DNA of 64,000 bases from Enterovibrio coralii (GCF_001559595.1 NZ_LNTY01000056.1:1-64000), one strand, 5' to 3'. Shown: positions 1-8,187, counted from the stretch's first letter. Program-made: numbers and translations. Notes: generated from the letters alone by a model not told the origin.

Positions 1-76
1 GGCTGACCAACTGTTCAAGATGTTCGGCTTCACCACTGAAAACGTGGTTGAGACTGCGAAAGAACTGCTAGCGTAA
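1..76 (+). CDS. tkt: transketolase, C-terminal end only
   Basis: Only the last 24 codons are in the window (frame from base 2, stop TAA at 74-76). They read ADQLFKMFGFTTENVVETAK then ELLA. This matches the C-terminus of transketolase, where the FGFT-x-ENVV segment is typical. In Vibrionaceae tkt commonly sits just upstream of epd-pgk-fba, as it does here apart from one inserted transporter gene. The enzyme would transfer two-carbon units in the non-oxidative pentose phosphate pathway and make the erythrose-4-phosphate used by Epd. Identity rests on a short tail plus synteny. Confidence 0.8.
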   Translation, partial: ADQLFKMFGFTTENVVETAKELLA

Positions 77-97
77 TTCGCTCGTTTCTTCACCAGA

Positions 98-127
98 AAC
101 CCGCAGAAGTCCTCTGCGGGTTTTTTT
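98..127 (+). terminator. Rho-independent terminator after tkt
   Basis: The inverted repeat AACCCGCAGA / TCTGCGGGTT is followed by seven T residues, 22 bases after the transketolase stop. Confidence 0.9.
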
Positions 128-150
128 ATATCCAGACCTGTAACTTTATG

Positions 151-220
151 TTGACGCTGAACTTTTTTGTGATATTTAGTATGTGTCTTGACAATGATAA
201 ATCACTTAAAAGAGACACAT
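151..220 (+). promoter_or_regulatory. Candidate promoter and inverted repeat upstream of the Nramp-family gene
   Basis: TTGACG at 151-156 with TATTTA at 173-178 (16-base spacing) could be a sigma-70 promoter. A perfect 8-base inverted repeat, ATGTGTCT (181-188) and AGACACAT (213-220), flanks an AT-rich 24-base centre that also holds a TTGACA at 188-193. The repeat lies in the expected early transcript, 41 bases before the start codon. It could be an operator or an RNA stem; the sequence does not decide which. Confidence 0.4.
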
Positions 221-260
221 AAGAAGCCCAAACACAACATAACGATTACAAGGATAGAAA

Positions 261-1532
261 ATGGAAAATACCCTTTCCAATGCACAAGGCGGTGCGCAAA
301 GCTTTCGCCAATTAGTCCGGTCAATGGGGCCGGGAATCATGATGGCAGCGGCAGCAGTAGGGGGCTCTCACCTTGTGGCATCCACACAAGCAGGTGCTAT
401 CTACGGCTGGCAGCTGGCAGGGCTCATCCTGCTGGTTAACGTGTTTAAATATCCCTTCTTTAAAGCCGGCATTCAGTACACATTAGGGACAGGCGAAAGC
501 CTAGTAGAAGGCTATGCCAAGCTCGGTCGTCCTTACCTTTGGGTGTTTGCCCTGCTGTGTCTCTTCTCAGCCGTAGTTAACATTGCAGCTTTGCTGTTGT
601 TCAGTGCTAGCCTACTTGGTTACTTCATTCCTTTCACGCTATCGCCAGTCGTGCTATCTGCTGTCGTTATCGTGGTGTGCTTGGGGATTTTGTTTGCCGG
701 ACACTACAAGGCATTAGATGTCCTATCGAAAGTGATCATGGCCGTGCTGACGGTGGCAACGGTCGCTGCTGTTGTGATTGCTTTTGCAAGCCCAGCTCCG
801 GTGAAAGAAATTGCCATTTCTCCATCGCCTTGGACGCTCGCGGCGATCGGCTTTTTGGTTGTGACGATGGGTTGGATGCCTGCGCCGATTGAAGTGTCGA
901 GCATTACGTCCATGTGGTTGAAAAGCCAAAAGCGTCAGCAAGAAGTCACTCCACGTTCTGCGCTGTTTGACTTCAACGTGGGTTACATAGGTACTGCAAT
1001 TTTGGCGATTGTCTTTCTAGCGTTGGGGGCGTTGGTCCTTCATGGTACGGGCGTTGAGTTTGCCCAATCAGGTGTTGGTTTCTCCCATCAGCTAGTTAGC
1101 CTGTATGCGTCAACCATCGGTGAATGGTCACGCTACCTTATTGCCGTGATTGCCTTCTTCTGTATTTTCGGCAGTACGATCACTGTGATTGATGGCTACT
1201 CTCGCGTGGTGGCGGAATCTCAGCGTTTGTTGTTAAAACAAGAAACCCAACATCCTCGTGTGCTGCAACTGTGGATTTTTGCTGTTTCCGTTGCGGCAAT
1301 GGCAATCATCATATTCTGGGGTAAAGCACTTATCCCTATGTTGGACTTCGCCATGGTAATGGCATTTGTCACCACACCAGTGTTTGCTTTGCTGAACTAC
1401 GTATTGGTAACCAAAGCCGATCTACCAAAAGAGCTGTCGCTCTCTACGCCAATGAAGTGGCTTTCTATTTTGGGGTTGATTTACCTTTTCGGCTTTTTGG
1501 CTCTTTTCATCTGGTGGAAGTGGTTGATGTAA
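261..1532 (+). CDS. Nramp-family (COG1914-type) divalent cation transporter, non-canonical metal site
   Basis: A 423-residue, almost entirely hydrophobic protein with about 11 membrane segments, the usual size for Nramp/MntH carriers of Mn, Fe or related metals in the inner membrane. The family GPG motif is at residues 23-25. Eight residues later, where MntH has DPGN in helix 1, this protein has GGSH (34-37), followed by LVASTQAGA. The helix 6 MPH motif is replaced by MPAP. The two best-known metal ligands (Asp and Asn) are therefore absent, as in divergent Nramp-related groups, and the substrate may not be Mn or Fe. The gene stands alone between terminators at 98-127 and 1603-1630, inserted between tkt and epd. 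The start ATG follows AAGGATAGAAA. Family assignment is firm; substrate is unknown. Confidence 0.8.
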   Translation: MENTLSNAQGGAQSFRQLVRSMGPGIMMAAAAVGGSHLVASTQAGAIYGWQLAGLILLVNVFKYPFFKAGIQYTLGTGESLVEGYAKLGRPYLWVFALLCLFSAVVNIAALLLFSASLLGYFIPFTLSPVVLSAVVIVVCLGILFAGHYKALDVLSKVIMAVLTVATVAAVVIAFASPAPVKEIAISPSPWTLAAIGFLVVTMGWMPAPIEVSSITSMWLKSQKRQQEVTPRSALFDFNVGYIGTAILAIVFLALGALVLHGTGVEFAQSGVGFSHQLVSLYASTIGEWSRYLIAVIAFFCIFGSTITVIDGYSRVVAESQRLLLKQETQHPRVLQLWIFAVSVAAMAIIIFWGKALIPMLDFAMVMAFVTTPVFALLNYVLVTKADLPKELSLSTPMKWLSILGLIYLFGFLALFIWWKWLM

Positions 1533-1602
1533 GACGAGTTAGCTGACGAAAAGGCACCAAGCAGTTAACCTGCTGATCAGTAGGAAGAACTGTGAAATTG
1601 AG

Positions 1603-1630
1603 AATAGCGAGCCTAGCTCGCTATTTTATA
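1603..1630 (+). terminator. Rho-independent terminator after the Nramp-family gene
   Basis: A perfect 10-base stem, AATAGCGAGC (1603-1612) and GCTCGCTATT (1616-1625) with a 3-base loop, is followed by TTATATTTT. Confidence 0.85.
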
Positions 1631-1797
1631 TTTTCTCTTTGAAATGATTTGAGAATTTTTAAAAGGAAAATCAGAGGCTTTGTCTGCGGTTATTCAGTAT
1701 GACGTATGAGAGACCAGTCACATTGTGCGTGCGAAATTCACGTGCTTGAGATAGACTGTGCCCGCATATCATTAACAACTCAAGAACGTCAGGGAAC

Positions 1798-2826
1798 ATG
1801 GCACTACGCGTTGCAATTAATGGATTTGGCCGAATCGGTCGCAGTGTACTGCGAGCACTGTACGAAAGTGGTAAACGAGATCAAATCGAAGTCGTTGCGG
1901 TAAACGAGCTTGCTGAGCCCGATGCAATGGCGCACCTTCTGCAATACGATTCCAGCCATGGCCGTTTCTTCAAAAAAGTCACTAACAGTCAGGAGTACCT
2001 GTTTGTTGGCGACGACAATATCCGCATTCTTCACCTAAGTGATCTGAATCTGCTGCCTTGGCGGGATTTAGACATTGATATCGTGCTCGACTGTACCGGT
2101 GTGTTTGGTACCCGCGAACACGGCCTCGCGCATATTGATGCTGGCGCGAAGAAAGTCTTGTTCTCCCATCCGGGTGGCAACGACTTGGATAACACCATTA
2201 TCTTTGGTGTGAATGAAGACTCCCTGAAACCCTCTGACCGCATCGTTTCTAACGGCTCATGCACCACCAACTGTATTGTTCCTGTCATCAAGGTACTGGA
2301 TGAGCAGTTTGGCATTGAGTCAGGCACCATCACCACCATCCACTCTTCAATGAATGATCAGCAAGTGATTGATGCTTATCACCCGGACCTTCGTCGTACG
2401 CGTGCAGCAAGCCAATCTATCATTCCTGTCGATACCAAGTTGCACTTGGGAATTGGAAGAATCTTTCCGAAATTTTCTGACAAATTTGAAGCTATTTCGG
2501 TTAGAGTGCCAACGATTAACGTCACAGCAATGGATTTGAGTGTCACAGTTAACACAAAAGTGAAAGTTAATGACGTAAATCAATCACTCGAGGAAGCTGC
2601 TCGGTGTACATTAAGCGGCATTGTCGACTATACCGAGGCACCACTTGTCTCGATAGATTTCAACCATGACCCTCACAGTGCCATCGTTGATGGTTCTCAA
2701 ACTCGGGTTAGTAATCATAACTTAATCAAGATGTTGGTATGGTGTGATAACGAGTGGGGTTTTGCCAACCGTATGTTAGATACGGCATTGGCCATGGCAA
2801 CTGTTACTGGTGGCTCGAAGGCTTGA
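1798..2826 (+). CDS. epd: D-erythrose-4-phosphate dehydrogenase
   Basis: 342 residues, GAPDH superfamily. It oxidises erythrose-4-phosphate to 4-phosphoerythronate with NAD, the first step of the DXP-dependent branch to pyridoxal phosphate. The N-terminal Rossmann motif INGFGRIGRS (residues 8-17) is visible. The catalytic cysteine is C155 in SNGSCTTNC, and the His partner lies in TTIHSSMNDQ. The position next to pgk and fba and the HSSMNDQQVID segment separate Epd from GapA, which usually reads HAYTxDQ there. Start ATG at 1798 follows CAGGGAAC. It is the first gene of an apparent epd-pgk unit, with pdxJ, a later enzyme of the same pathway, at 23829. Confidence 0.95.
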   Translation: MALRVAINGFGRIGRSVLRALYESGKRDQIEVVAVNELAEPDAMAHLLQYDSSHGRFFKKVTNSQEYLFVGDDNIRILHLSDLNLLPWRDLDIDIVLDCTGVFGTREHGLAHIDAGAKKVLFSHPGGNDLDNTIIFGVNEDSLKPSDRIVSNGSCTTNCIVPVIKVLDEQFGIESGTITTIHSSMNDQQVIDAYHPDLRRTRAASQSIIPVDTKLHLGIGRIFPKFSDKFEAISVRVPTINVTAMDLSVTVNTKVKVNDVNQSLEEAARCTLSGIVDYTEAPLVSIDFNHDPHSAIVDGSQTRVSNHNLIKMLVWCDNEWGFANRMLDTALAMATVTGGSKA

Positions 2827-2895
2827 GCCACGGCTTTCTGCAGTAAAGAAAGCGCAGCAAATTTTTAATTTTTGCAACTTAGAGAGAGGACGAAA

Positions 2896-4059
2896 ATGTC
2901 TGTAATCAAAATGACCGATCTGGATCTGGCTGGCAAACGCGTATTTATCCGTGCCGATCTGAACGTACCAGTAAAAGACGGTAAAGTGACTTCTGACGCG
3001 CGTATTCTAGCGTCTCTGCCAACTATCAAACACTGCCTGGAAGCAGGTGCGAAAGTAATGGTGACTTCTCACCTGGGCCGTCCTACTGAAGGCGAATACG
3101 CGGAAGAATTCTCTCTGCAACCTGTTGTTAACTACCTGAACGACGCACTGGATTGTGACGTTAAACTGGCAAAAGACTACGTTGACGGCCTTGAGCTGAA
3201 CGCGGGTGAGCTGGTTGTTCTGGAAAACGTTCGCTTCAACAAAGGCGAGAAGAAAAACGAAGACGAGCTGTCTAAGAAATACGCTGCACTGTGTGACGTA
3301 TTCGTAATGGACGCGTTCGGTACTGCTCACCGTGCACAAGCATCTACTTACGGTGTAGGTGTATTCGCGCCAATCGCATGTGCGGGTCCTCTGCTGGCGG
3401 CTGAGCTTGAAGCACTGGGCAAAGCAATGGACAACCCAGAGCGTCCATTGGTTGCTATCGTTGGTGGTTCTAAAGTTTCTACCAAACTGACTGTTCTTGA
3501 GTCTCTGTCTAAAATCGCTGACCAACTGGTTGTTGGCGGTGGTATCGCAAACACCTTCATCGCAGCAGAAGGCCACAACGTGGGTAAATCTCTGTACGAA
3601 GCAGACCTGATCGAAACTGCTCAGAAGCTGATGAAAGAGTGTTCTATCCCAGTTGCTACTGACGTTGCATGTGCGAAAGCATTCGACGAGAACGCAGAAG
3701 CTGAAATCAAGCACGTTTCTGAAGTTCAAGACGACGACATGATCTTCGACCTGGGTCCAGAATCTACTGCTGCACTGGCTGAAATCATCGGCAACGCGAA
3801 GACCATTCTGTGGAACGGCCCAGTTGGCGTATTCGAATTCAAAAACTTCGAAGCGGGTACTGCTGGTATCTCTAAAGCAATCGCTGAATCTGCAGGTTTC
3901 TCTGTAGCGGGCGGTGGTGACACCCTGGCTGCAATCGACAAGTTCGGTATCAAAGCTGACGTGTCTTACATTTCTACTGGCGGCGGTGCTTTCCTTGAGT
4001 TTGTTGAAGGTAAAGTTCTGCCAGCGGTTGAAATGCTGGAAACTCGCGCGAAAGCGTAA
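2896..4059 (+). CDS. pgk: phosphoglycerate kinase
   Basis: 387 residues, the normal bacterial length. It makes ATP and 3-phosphoglycerate from 1,3-bisphosphoglycerate in glycolysis. The substrate-binding segment RADLNVPVKDGKV is near residues 20-32, TSHLGRPTEG near 61-70, and the C-terminal nucleotide-binding loop GGGDTLAAI is present. An in-frame upstream ATG at 2872 exists, but the start at 2896 (MSVIKMTDL) has an AGAGAGGA ribosome site and fits the family. It lies 69 bases after epd and ends in a terminator. Codon choice is strongly biased (CTG, GTT/GTA, TCT), as in highly expressed genes; this also creates long meaningless antisense frames. Confidence 0.97.
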   Translation: MSVIKMTDLDLAGKRVFIRADLNVPVKDGKVTSDARILASLPTIKHCLEAGAKVMVTSHLGRPTEGEYAEEFSLQPVVNYLNDALDCDVKLAKDYVDGLELNAGELVVLENVRFNKGEKKNEDELSKKYAALCDVFVMDAFGTAHRAQASTYGVGVFAPIACAGPLLAAELEALGKAMDNPERPLVAIVGGSKVSTKLTVLESLSKIADQLVVGGGIANTFIAAEGHNVGKSLYEADLIETAQKLMKECSIPVATDVACAKAFDENAEAEIKHVSEVQDDDMIFDLGPESTAALAEIIGNAKTILWNGPVGVFEFKNFEAGTAGISKAIAESAGFSVAGGGDTLAAIDKFGIKADVSYISTGGGAFLEFVEGKVLPAVEMLETRAKA

Positions 4060-4065
4060 TGAGAG

Positions 4066-4091
4066 ACGGGGGTTATTGCCCCCGTTTTTTA
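4066..4091 (+). terminator. Rho-independent terminator after pgk
   Basis: The stem ACGGGGG / CCCCCGT with a 6-base loop is followed by six T residues, starting 6 bases after the pgk stop. It separates fba from epd-pgk. Confidence 0.9.
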
Positions 4092-4186
4092 TGCGTCTAA
4101 CTCCATGTTTTTATGGCTAAGATGCATTTCCAAAGACAAAAATTAATGTGTTTGGAATCACGTTTGGGTACAATGCGCAGCGCTGA

Positions 4187-4202
4187 TCGCAAACGTTTGC
4201 CG
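4187..4202 (+). promoter_or_regulatory. Palindromic LacI/PurR-type operator upstream of fba
   Basis: TCGCAAACGTTTGCCG contains the perfect 12-base palindrome GCAAACGTTTGC (4189-4200). Its centre AAACGTTT matches operators of LacI-family repressors, especially PurR (ACGCAAACGTTTTCGT in E. coli). It lies 12 bases after a plausible -10 box, TACAAT (4169-4174), a position suited to repression, and 78 bases before the fba start. Which repressor uses it is inference: PurR or another LacI-family member. Cra is less likely from the base pattern. Confidence 0.5.
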
Positions 4203-4280
4203 ATTTAGCTGAGTTGGCCAGGATAGAGCCAGCTCGGTACTAATTTCTTCAAAGACAACAGAGTAAATAGGACTATTGTT

Positions 4281-5357
4281 ATGTCTAAGATTTTTGATTT
4301 TGTAAAGCCTGGCGTTATCTCTGGTGACGACGTACAGAAAGTGTTTGAAATTGCTAAAGAGAACAAGTTCGCTCTTCCAGCGGTAAACGTAGTAAACACT
4401 GACTCAATCAACGGTGTTCTGGAAGCTGCAGCGAAAGTTAAAGCACCAGTAGTTATTCAGTTCTCTAACGGTGGCGCAGGCTTCTTCGTTGGTAAAGGCG
4501 TTAAGCTGGAAGGTCAAGGTGCACAAATCCTTGGCGCAGTTGCAGGTGCTAAATACGTTCACGCTGTTGCTGAATCTTACGGTGTTCCAGTTATCCTGCA
4601 CACTGACCACGCTGCTAAGAAACTGCTGCCATGGATCGACGGTCTGCTGGCTGCTGGTGAAGCGCACTTCGCAGAAACTGGCAAACCACTGTTCTCTTCT
4701 CACATGATCGACCTGTCAGAAGAATCTCTGGAAGAAAACATCGAAATCTGTGCTGAGTACCTGGCTCGCATGGAAAAGATGGGCATGACTCTGGAAATCG
4801 AACTGGGTTGTACTGGTGGTGAAGAAGACGGCGTAGACAACTCTCACATGGACGCGTCTGAGCTGTACACTTCTCCAGAAGACGTTGCATACGCATACGA
4901 GAAACTGAGCGCAATCAGCCCACGTTTCACTATCGCAGCTTCTTTCGGTAACGTACACGGTGTTTACCAAGCGGGTAACGTTGTACTGACTCCAACTATC
5001 CTGCGTGACTCTCAAGCTTACTGTGCAGAGAAATTCGGTATCGCTCCTAACGCACTGAACTTCGTATTCCACGGTGGTTCTGGTTCTTCTGAAGCAGAAA
5101 TCCAAGAGTCTATCGGCTACGGTGTTATCAAAATGAACATCGATACTGATACTCAGTGGGCAACGTGGGACGGTATCCGTACTTACGAAGCTGAAAACCG
5201 TGACTTCCTGCAAGGTCAAATCGGTAACCCAACTGGCGAATCTGCGCCTAACAAGAAGTACTACGATCCACGCGTATGGCTGCGTGCTGGTCAAGCTTCT
5301 ATGGTTACTCGCCTTGAGAAAGCATTTGCTGACCTGAACGCGATCGACGTACTGTAA
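4281..5357 (+). CDS. fbaA: class II fructose-bisphosphate aldolase
   Basis: 358 residues, against 359 for E. coli FbaA. It is the zinc-dependent enzyme that cleaves fructose-1,6-bisphosphate to dihydroxyacetone phosphate and glyceraldehyde-3-phosphate. The active-site segment HTDHA places the catalytic Asp at 109 and a zinc-binding His at 110. ELGCTGGEEDG and the phosphate-binding FHGGSGSS and NIDTDTQ segments follow in family order. The gene has its own leader of about 190 bases with a candidate operator at 4187-4202 and ends in a strong terminator, so it is probably monocistronic. Codon use is that of a highly expressed gene. Confidence 0.97.
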   Translation: MSKIFDFVKPGVISGDDVQKVFEIAKENKFALPAVNVVNTDSINGVLEAAAKVKAPVVIQFSNGGAGFFVGKGVKLEGQGAQILGAVAGAKYVHAVAESYGVPVILHTDHAAKKLLPWIDGLLAAGEAHFAETGKPLFSSHMIDLSEESLEENIEICAEYLARMEKMGMTLEIELGCTGGEEDGVDNSHMDASELYTSPEDVAYAYEKLSAISPRFTIAASFGNVHGVYQAGNVVLTPTILRDSQAYCAEKFGIAPNALNFVFHGGSGSSEAEIQESIGYGVIKMNIDTDTQWATWDGIRTYEAENRDFLQGQIGNPTGESAPNKKYYDPRVWLRAGQASMVTRLEKAFADLNAIDVL

Positions 5358-5396
5358 TTTAAGTTTTACTGAAAAATTTAATTACAAAAGAATTCA

Positions 5397-5424
5397 AAAC
5401 CCGCTAAATTTAGCGGGTTTTTTT
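5397..5424 (+). terminator. Rho-independent terminator after fbaA
   Basis: The palindrome AAACCCGCTAAA / TTTAGCGGGTTT (5397-5420) ends in a run of T residues. Confidence 0.9.
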
Positions 5425-5534
5425 ATGGCTGAATTTTCCGCCATATTGAGAAGTTCCTAAACCTTGATTTTCCTTAGCCGCATGCGACTGAGGCGGACAG
5501 CTATTGGTTTAGTTTTTTAAAGTGAGAGAAAATA

Positions 5535-6428
5535 ATGACTGAGCAAAATGCAGTGAATGCTGTTGAGCAAACAGCGAACGAAGCGATGCATTGGCTGGCT
5601 TCAAACCAAGAACTGATGATTCAGTACGCTGTGAACATCTTAACAGCCCTTCTGATCCTTGTGATTGGTAACTGGATCGTGAAAAAAGTTGCTGGCTCAG
5701 TAGGTGCAGTACTGAAGAAGCGTAACCTAGACCAGACTGTTGTCGATTTCATCGAGAACATGGCGCGTTACGTGATGTTTGCAATCGTACTGATTGCAGC
5801 ACTGGGTCGCCTGGGTGTTGAAACGGCTTCTATCGTCGCGGTAATCGGTGCGGCAGGTCTGGCGATTGGTCTGGCCCTGCAAGGTTCACTGTCAAACTTC
5901 GCCGCAGGCGTGCTGATTGTGACTTTCCGTCCATTCAAATCGGGTGACTATGTAGAAGTGGGCGGCGTTGCAGGCTCTGTCGCTTCAATCCAGATCTTCT
6001 CTACCGTTCTGACCACACCAGACAACAAAATGGTTGTCGTACCAAACGGCACCGTGATTTCTAGCCCAATCACCAACTACTCGCGCCATGAAACCCGTCG
6101 TATCGATTTCATCATTGGTGTGTCTTACAAGGCCGATCTTCAGAAGACCAAAGACGTGCTGACGCGTGTTGTGAAAGCGGATGCTCGCGTGCTGAAAGAC
6201 CCAGAGCCAACCGTTGGCGTTCATGCGCTGATGGATTCGTCTGTTAACTTCGTGGTGCGTCCATGGGTGAAAACAGAAGACTACTGGGGTGCGTACTTTG
6301 ATCTGATGCAAGCAATCAAAGAAGAGCTGGATAAAGAAGGTATTGAAATTCCATTCCCACAAATGGATGTACATTACCGCGCAATCGCGCAAGAACAAGT
6401 GAACCACGAACCTAAACAGGTTGCGTAA
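5535..6428 (+). CDS. mscS: small-conductance mechanosensitive channel, MscS family (copy 1)
   Basis: 297 residues, close to E. coli MscS (286). It is an inner-membrane channel that opens under tension to release solutes during hypo-osmotic shock. Two hydrophobic helices lie at about residues 25-50 and 75-95. The pore helix is rich in Gly and Ala (VIGAAGLAIGLALQGSLSNF, about 111-130), followed by the signature GVLIVTFRPFKSGDYVE. The cytoplasmic domain ends near the family motif EIPFPQMDVHY. Start ATG at 5535 follows GTGAGAGAAA. A close paralogue lies directly downstream at 6668; each has its own terminator. The position after fba is normal for Vibrionaceae. Confidence 0.93.
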   Translation: MTEQNAVNAVEQTANEAMHWLASNQELMIQYAVNILTALLILVIGNWIVKKVAGSVGAVLKKRNLDQTVVDFIENMARYVMFAIVLIAALGRLGVETASIVAVIGAAGLAIGLALQGSLSNFAAGVLIVTFRPFKSGDYVEVGGVAGSVASIQIFSTVLTTPDNKMVVVPNGTVISSPITNYSRHETRRIDFIIGVSYKADLQKTKDVLTRVVKADARVLKDPEPTVGVHALMDSSVNFVVRPWVKTEDYWGAYFDLMQAIKEELDKEGIEIPFPQMDVHYRAIAQEQVNHEPKQVA

Positions 6429-6445
6429 CGGTCACAGTTTTGATG

Positions 6446-6473
6446 AAACCCTGCCAAATGGCAGGGTTTTTTT
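6446..6473 (+). terminator. Rho-independent terminator after first mscS
   Basis: The stem AAACCCTGCC (6446-6455) and GGCAGGGTTT (6460-6469) with loop AAAT is followed by T residues. Confidence 0.9.
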
Positions 6474-6667
6474 ATGCGTGCTTTCAGGCATTAAAGAAGG
6501 ATGGAACCGCTTTCTTGTTCTACATTTGAGACACTGGATTTCGATGCATAAACTGTAAACTCTGCTCTGGTTTAATATCCGAGTAGAAGAGTCAGGTACT
6601 TGAGATGCTCTGCAGTCGGATCTCGGATAGGTCAATGTAAAGCCATTACAACATCAAGGAAATCGCA

Positions 6668-7501
6668 ATGGAAAATGCAACAAATGAAGCCATGAACTGG
6701 TTCAATGGAAATCAGGATCTCCTGCTTCAGTATGCAGTGAATATCATCGCTGCCATTCTCATCCTCATTATTGGTAACTGGGTCGTCAAAGCGATTGCGA
6801 ATGGCATTGCTGGCATGATGCGCAAAAAGCAGCTTGATGACGCTGTTGTTAGCTTTGTGCATACCTTCGTTCGTTACCTGCTGTTCGTCATTGTTATCAT
6901 TGCAGCCTTGGGTCGTCTCGGTGTTCAAACCGCCTCCGTCGTTGCAGTGATTGGTGCGGCTGGCTTGGCCGTCGGTTTGGCTCTGCAAGGTTCGCTGTCT
7001 AACTTTGCTGCGGGCGTGCTGATTGTCACTTTCCGTCCGTTCAAATCAGGTGATTACGTGGAAGCGGGCGGTGTATCAGGCTCAGTGGATTCGATCCAAA
7101 TCTTCTCTACGGTACTGACCACGCCTGATAACAAAATGGTCGTCGTGCCAAATGGCGCAATCATTTCAAACCCAATTACTAACTATTCCAAGCACGATAC
7201 GCGTCGTATCGATTACGTAATTGGCGTGTCTTACAGCGCAGACTTGCATAAGACTAAAGAAGTGCTGGCACGTGTGCTGTCGGAGGAGTCGCGCTTGCTG
7301 TCAACGCCAGAGCCAACCATTGGTGTGGTAGAGCTGGCTGACTCATCAGTGAACTTGGTGGTCCGCCCTTGGGTACGCACATCTGATTACTGGGGTGTGT
7401 ATTTCGACTTGCTACAAGCAATCAAAGAAGAGCTGGATAAAGAAGGCATTGAGATCCCGTTCCCACAAATGGATGTGCATATGCAAAAAAGCGAAGGTTA
7501 A
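6668..7501 (+). CDS. small-conductance mechanosensitive channel, MscS family (copy 2)
   Basis: 277 residues, closely similar to the protein encoded at 5535-6428 throughout. It shares the start pattern (NEAMNWF versus NEAMHWL), the pore helix AAGLAVGLALQGSLSNFAAG, the FRPFKSGDYVE signature and the C-terminal segment KEGIEIPFPQMDVH. It is shorter by about 20 residues, mostly an N-terminal extension and the C-terminal tail of copy 1. It should form a mechanosensitive channel or a mixed heptamer with copy 1. An intergenic terminator and a leader of about 195 bases suggest separate transcription. Start ATG at 6668 follows CAAGGAAATCGCA. Confidence 0.9.
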   Translation: MENATNEAMNWFNGNQDLLLQYAVNIIAAILILIIGNWVVKAIANGIAGMMRKKQLDDAVVSFVHTFVRYLLFVIVIIAALGRLGVQTASVVAVIGAAGLAVGLALQGSLSNFAAGVLIVTFRPFKSGDYVEAGGVSGSVDSIQIFSTVLTTPDNKMVVVPNGAIISNPITNYSKHDTRRIDYVIGVSYSADLHKTKEVLARVLSEESRLLSTPEPTIGVVELADSSVNLVVRPWVRTSDYWGVYFDLLQAIKEELDKEGIEIPFPQMDVHMQKSEG

Positions 7502-7515
7502 TCTCGCTTGCTAGC

Positions 7516-7551
7516 AAAACGCCAGTTTCGTGATTCGAGCTGGCGTTTTTT
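7516..7551 (+). terminator. Rho-independent terminator after second mscS
   Basis: The arms AAACGCCAG and CTGGCGTTT enclose a loop of about 14 bases and are followed by T residues. The next 180 bases to gcvH hold no gene I can support. Confidence 0.8.
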
Positions 7552-7735
7552 GTTGCCAATTTTTCGGTAAATAAAGGTGTTAGCGCAAAGGCTTGATCGA
7601 GTTAAAACTATTGATTTTCGGACGCGGATTTTTCTTGCGTAGTGCTTAAGGCTTTCCTAATTTGCCTATCTAGAAATGTGAGCTATTAATAATCACTGAC
7701 CGTCTGCAGCATGTTTTTTAGAAGGAACCTGACTT

Positions 7736-8128
7736 ATGAGCAACATCCCATCTGAGCTGAAGTTTACATCCTCCCATGAGTGGGTAAGACCGGAAGGTAA
7801 TGGTGTTTACACCATTGGGATTTCAGACCATGCACAAGCCATGCTTGGCGACATGGTGTTTGTGGACTTGCCAGAGGTGGGTGACACAGTAGATGCAGGT
7901 GACGACTGCGCGGTTGCAGAATCAGTAAAAGCTGCGTCAGATATCTACACGCCACTAACAGGCGAAATCGTGGCGATTAATGAAGATCTGGAAGGCTCTC
8001 CTGAGTTTGTTAACTCTGACCCTTATGGTGATGGCTGGCTGTTCCAAATTCGTATCAGCGATGATTCTGAGCTGGATGAACTGCTGGATTCTGAGGCATA
8101 CCAAGACACCTTGGACGAAGAAGAGTAA
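7736..8128 (+). CDS. gcvH: glycine cleavage system H protein
   Basis: 130 residues, the normal length for the lipoyl carrier that shuttles the aminomethyl group between the P, T and L proteins of glycine cleavage. The lipoylation site is K65 in AESVKAASDIY, and the flanking hammerhead fold segments (HEWVRPE, IGISDHAQ, LGDMVFVDLPEVG) are all present. Start ATG at 7736 follows AGAAGGAACC. It stands alone: no gcvT or gcvP is adjacent, and a terminator follows 29 bases after the stop. The partner subunits must be encoded elsewhere. Confidence 0.95.
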   Translation: MSNIPSELKFTSSHEWVRPEGNGVYTIGISDHAQAMLGDMVFVDLPEVGDTVDAGDDCAVAESVKAASDIYTPLTGEIVAINEDLEGSPEFVNSDPYGDGWLFQIRISDDSELDELLDSEAYQDTLDEEE

Positions 8129-8157
8129 ACCGAAAGCAGTAACAATGCTGAATATAA

Positions 8158-8187
8158 AAAAACACCGCGTCTTCACGCGGTGTTTTT
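8158..8187. terminator. Bidirectional terminator between gcvH and the small gene at 8222
   Basis: The 13-base stem AAAAACACCGCGT / ACGCGGTGTTTTT (loop CTTC) has A and T runs on both sides. It can serve gcvH on the plus strand and the convergent small gene on the minus strand. Confidence 0.9.

Noticed and set aside
3007..3729. 240-codon open frame antisense to pgk
   Set aside because: Created by the strong codon bias of a highly expressed gene; the product is rich in Phe, Cys and Gln with no family pattern, and the sense protein is certain.
4716..5294. 192-codon open frame antisense to fbaA
   Set aside because: Same codon-bias effect as at pgk; low-complexity product.
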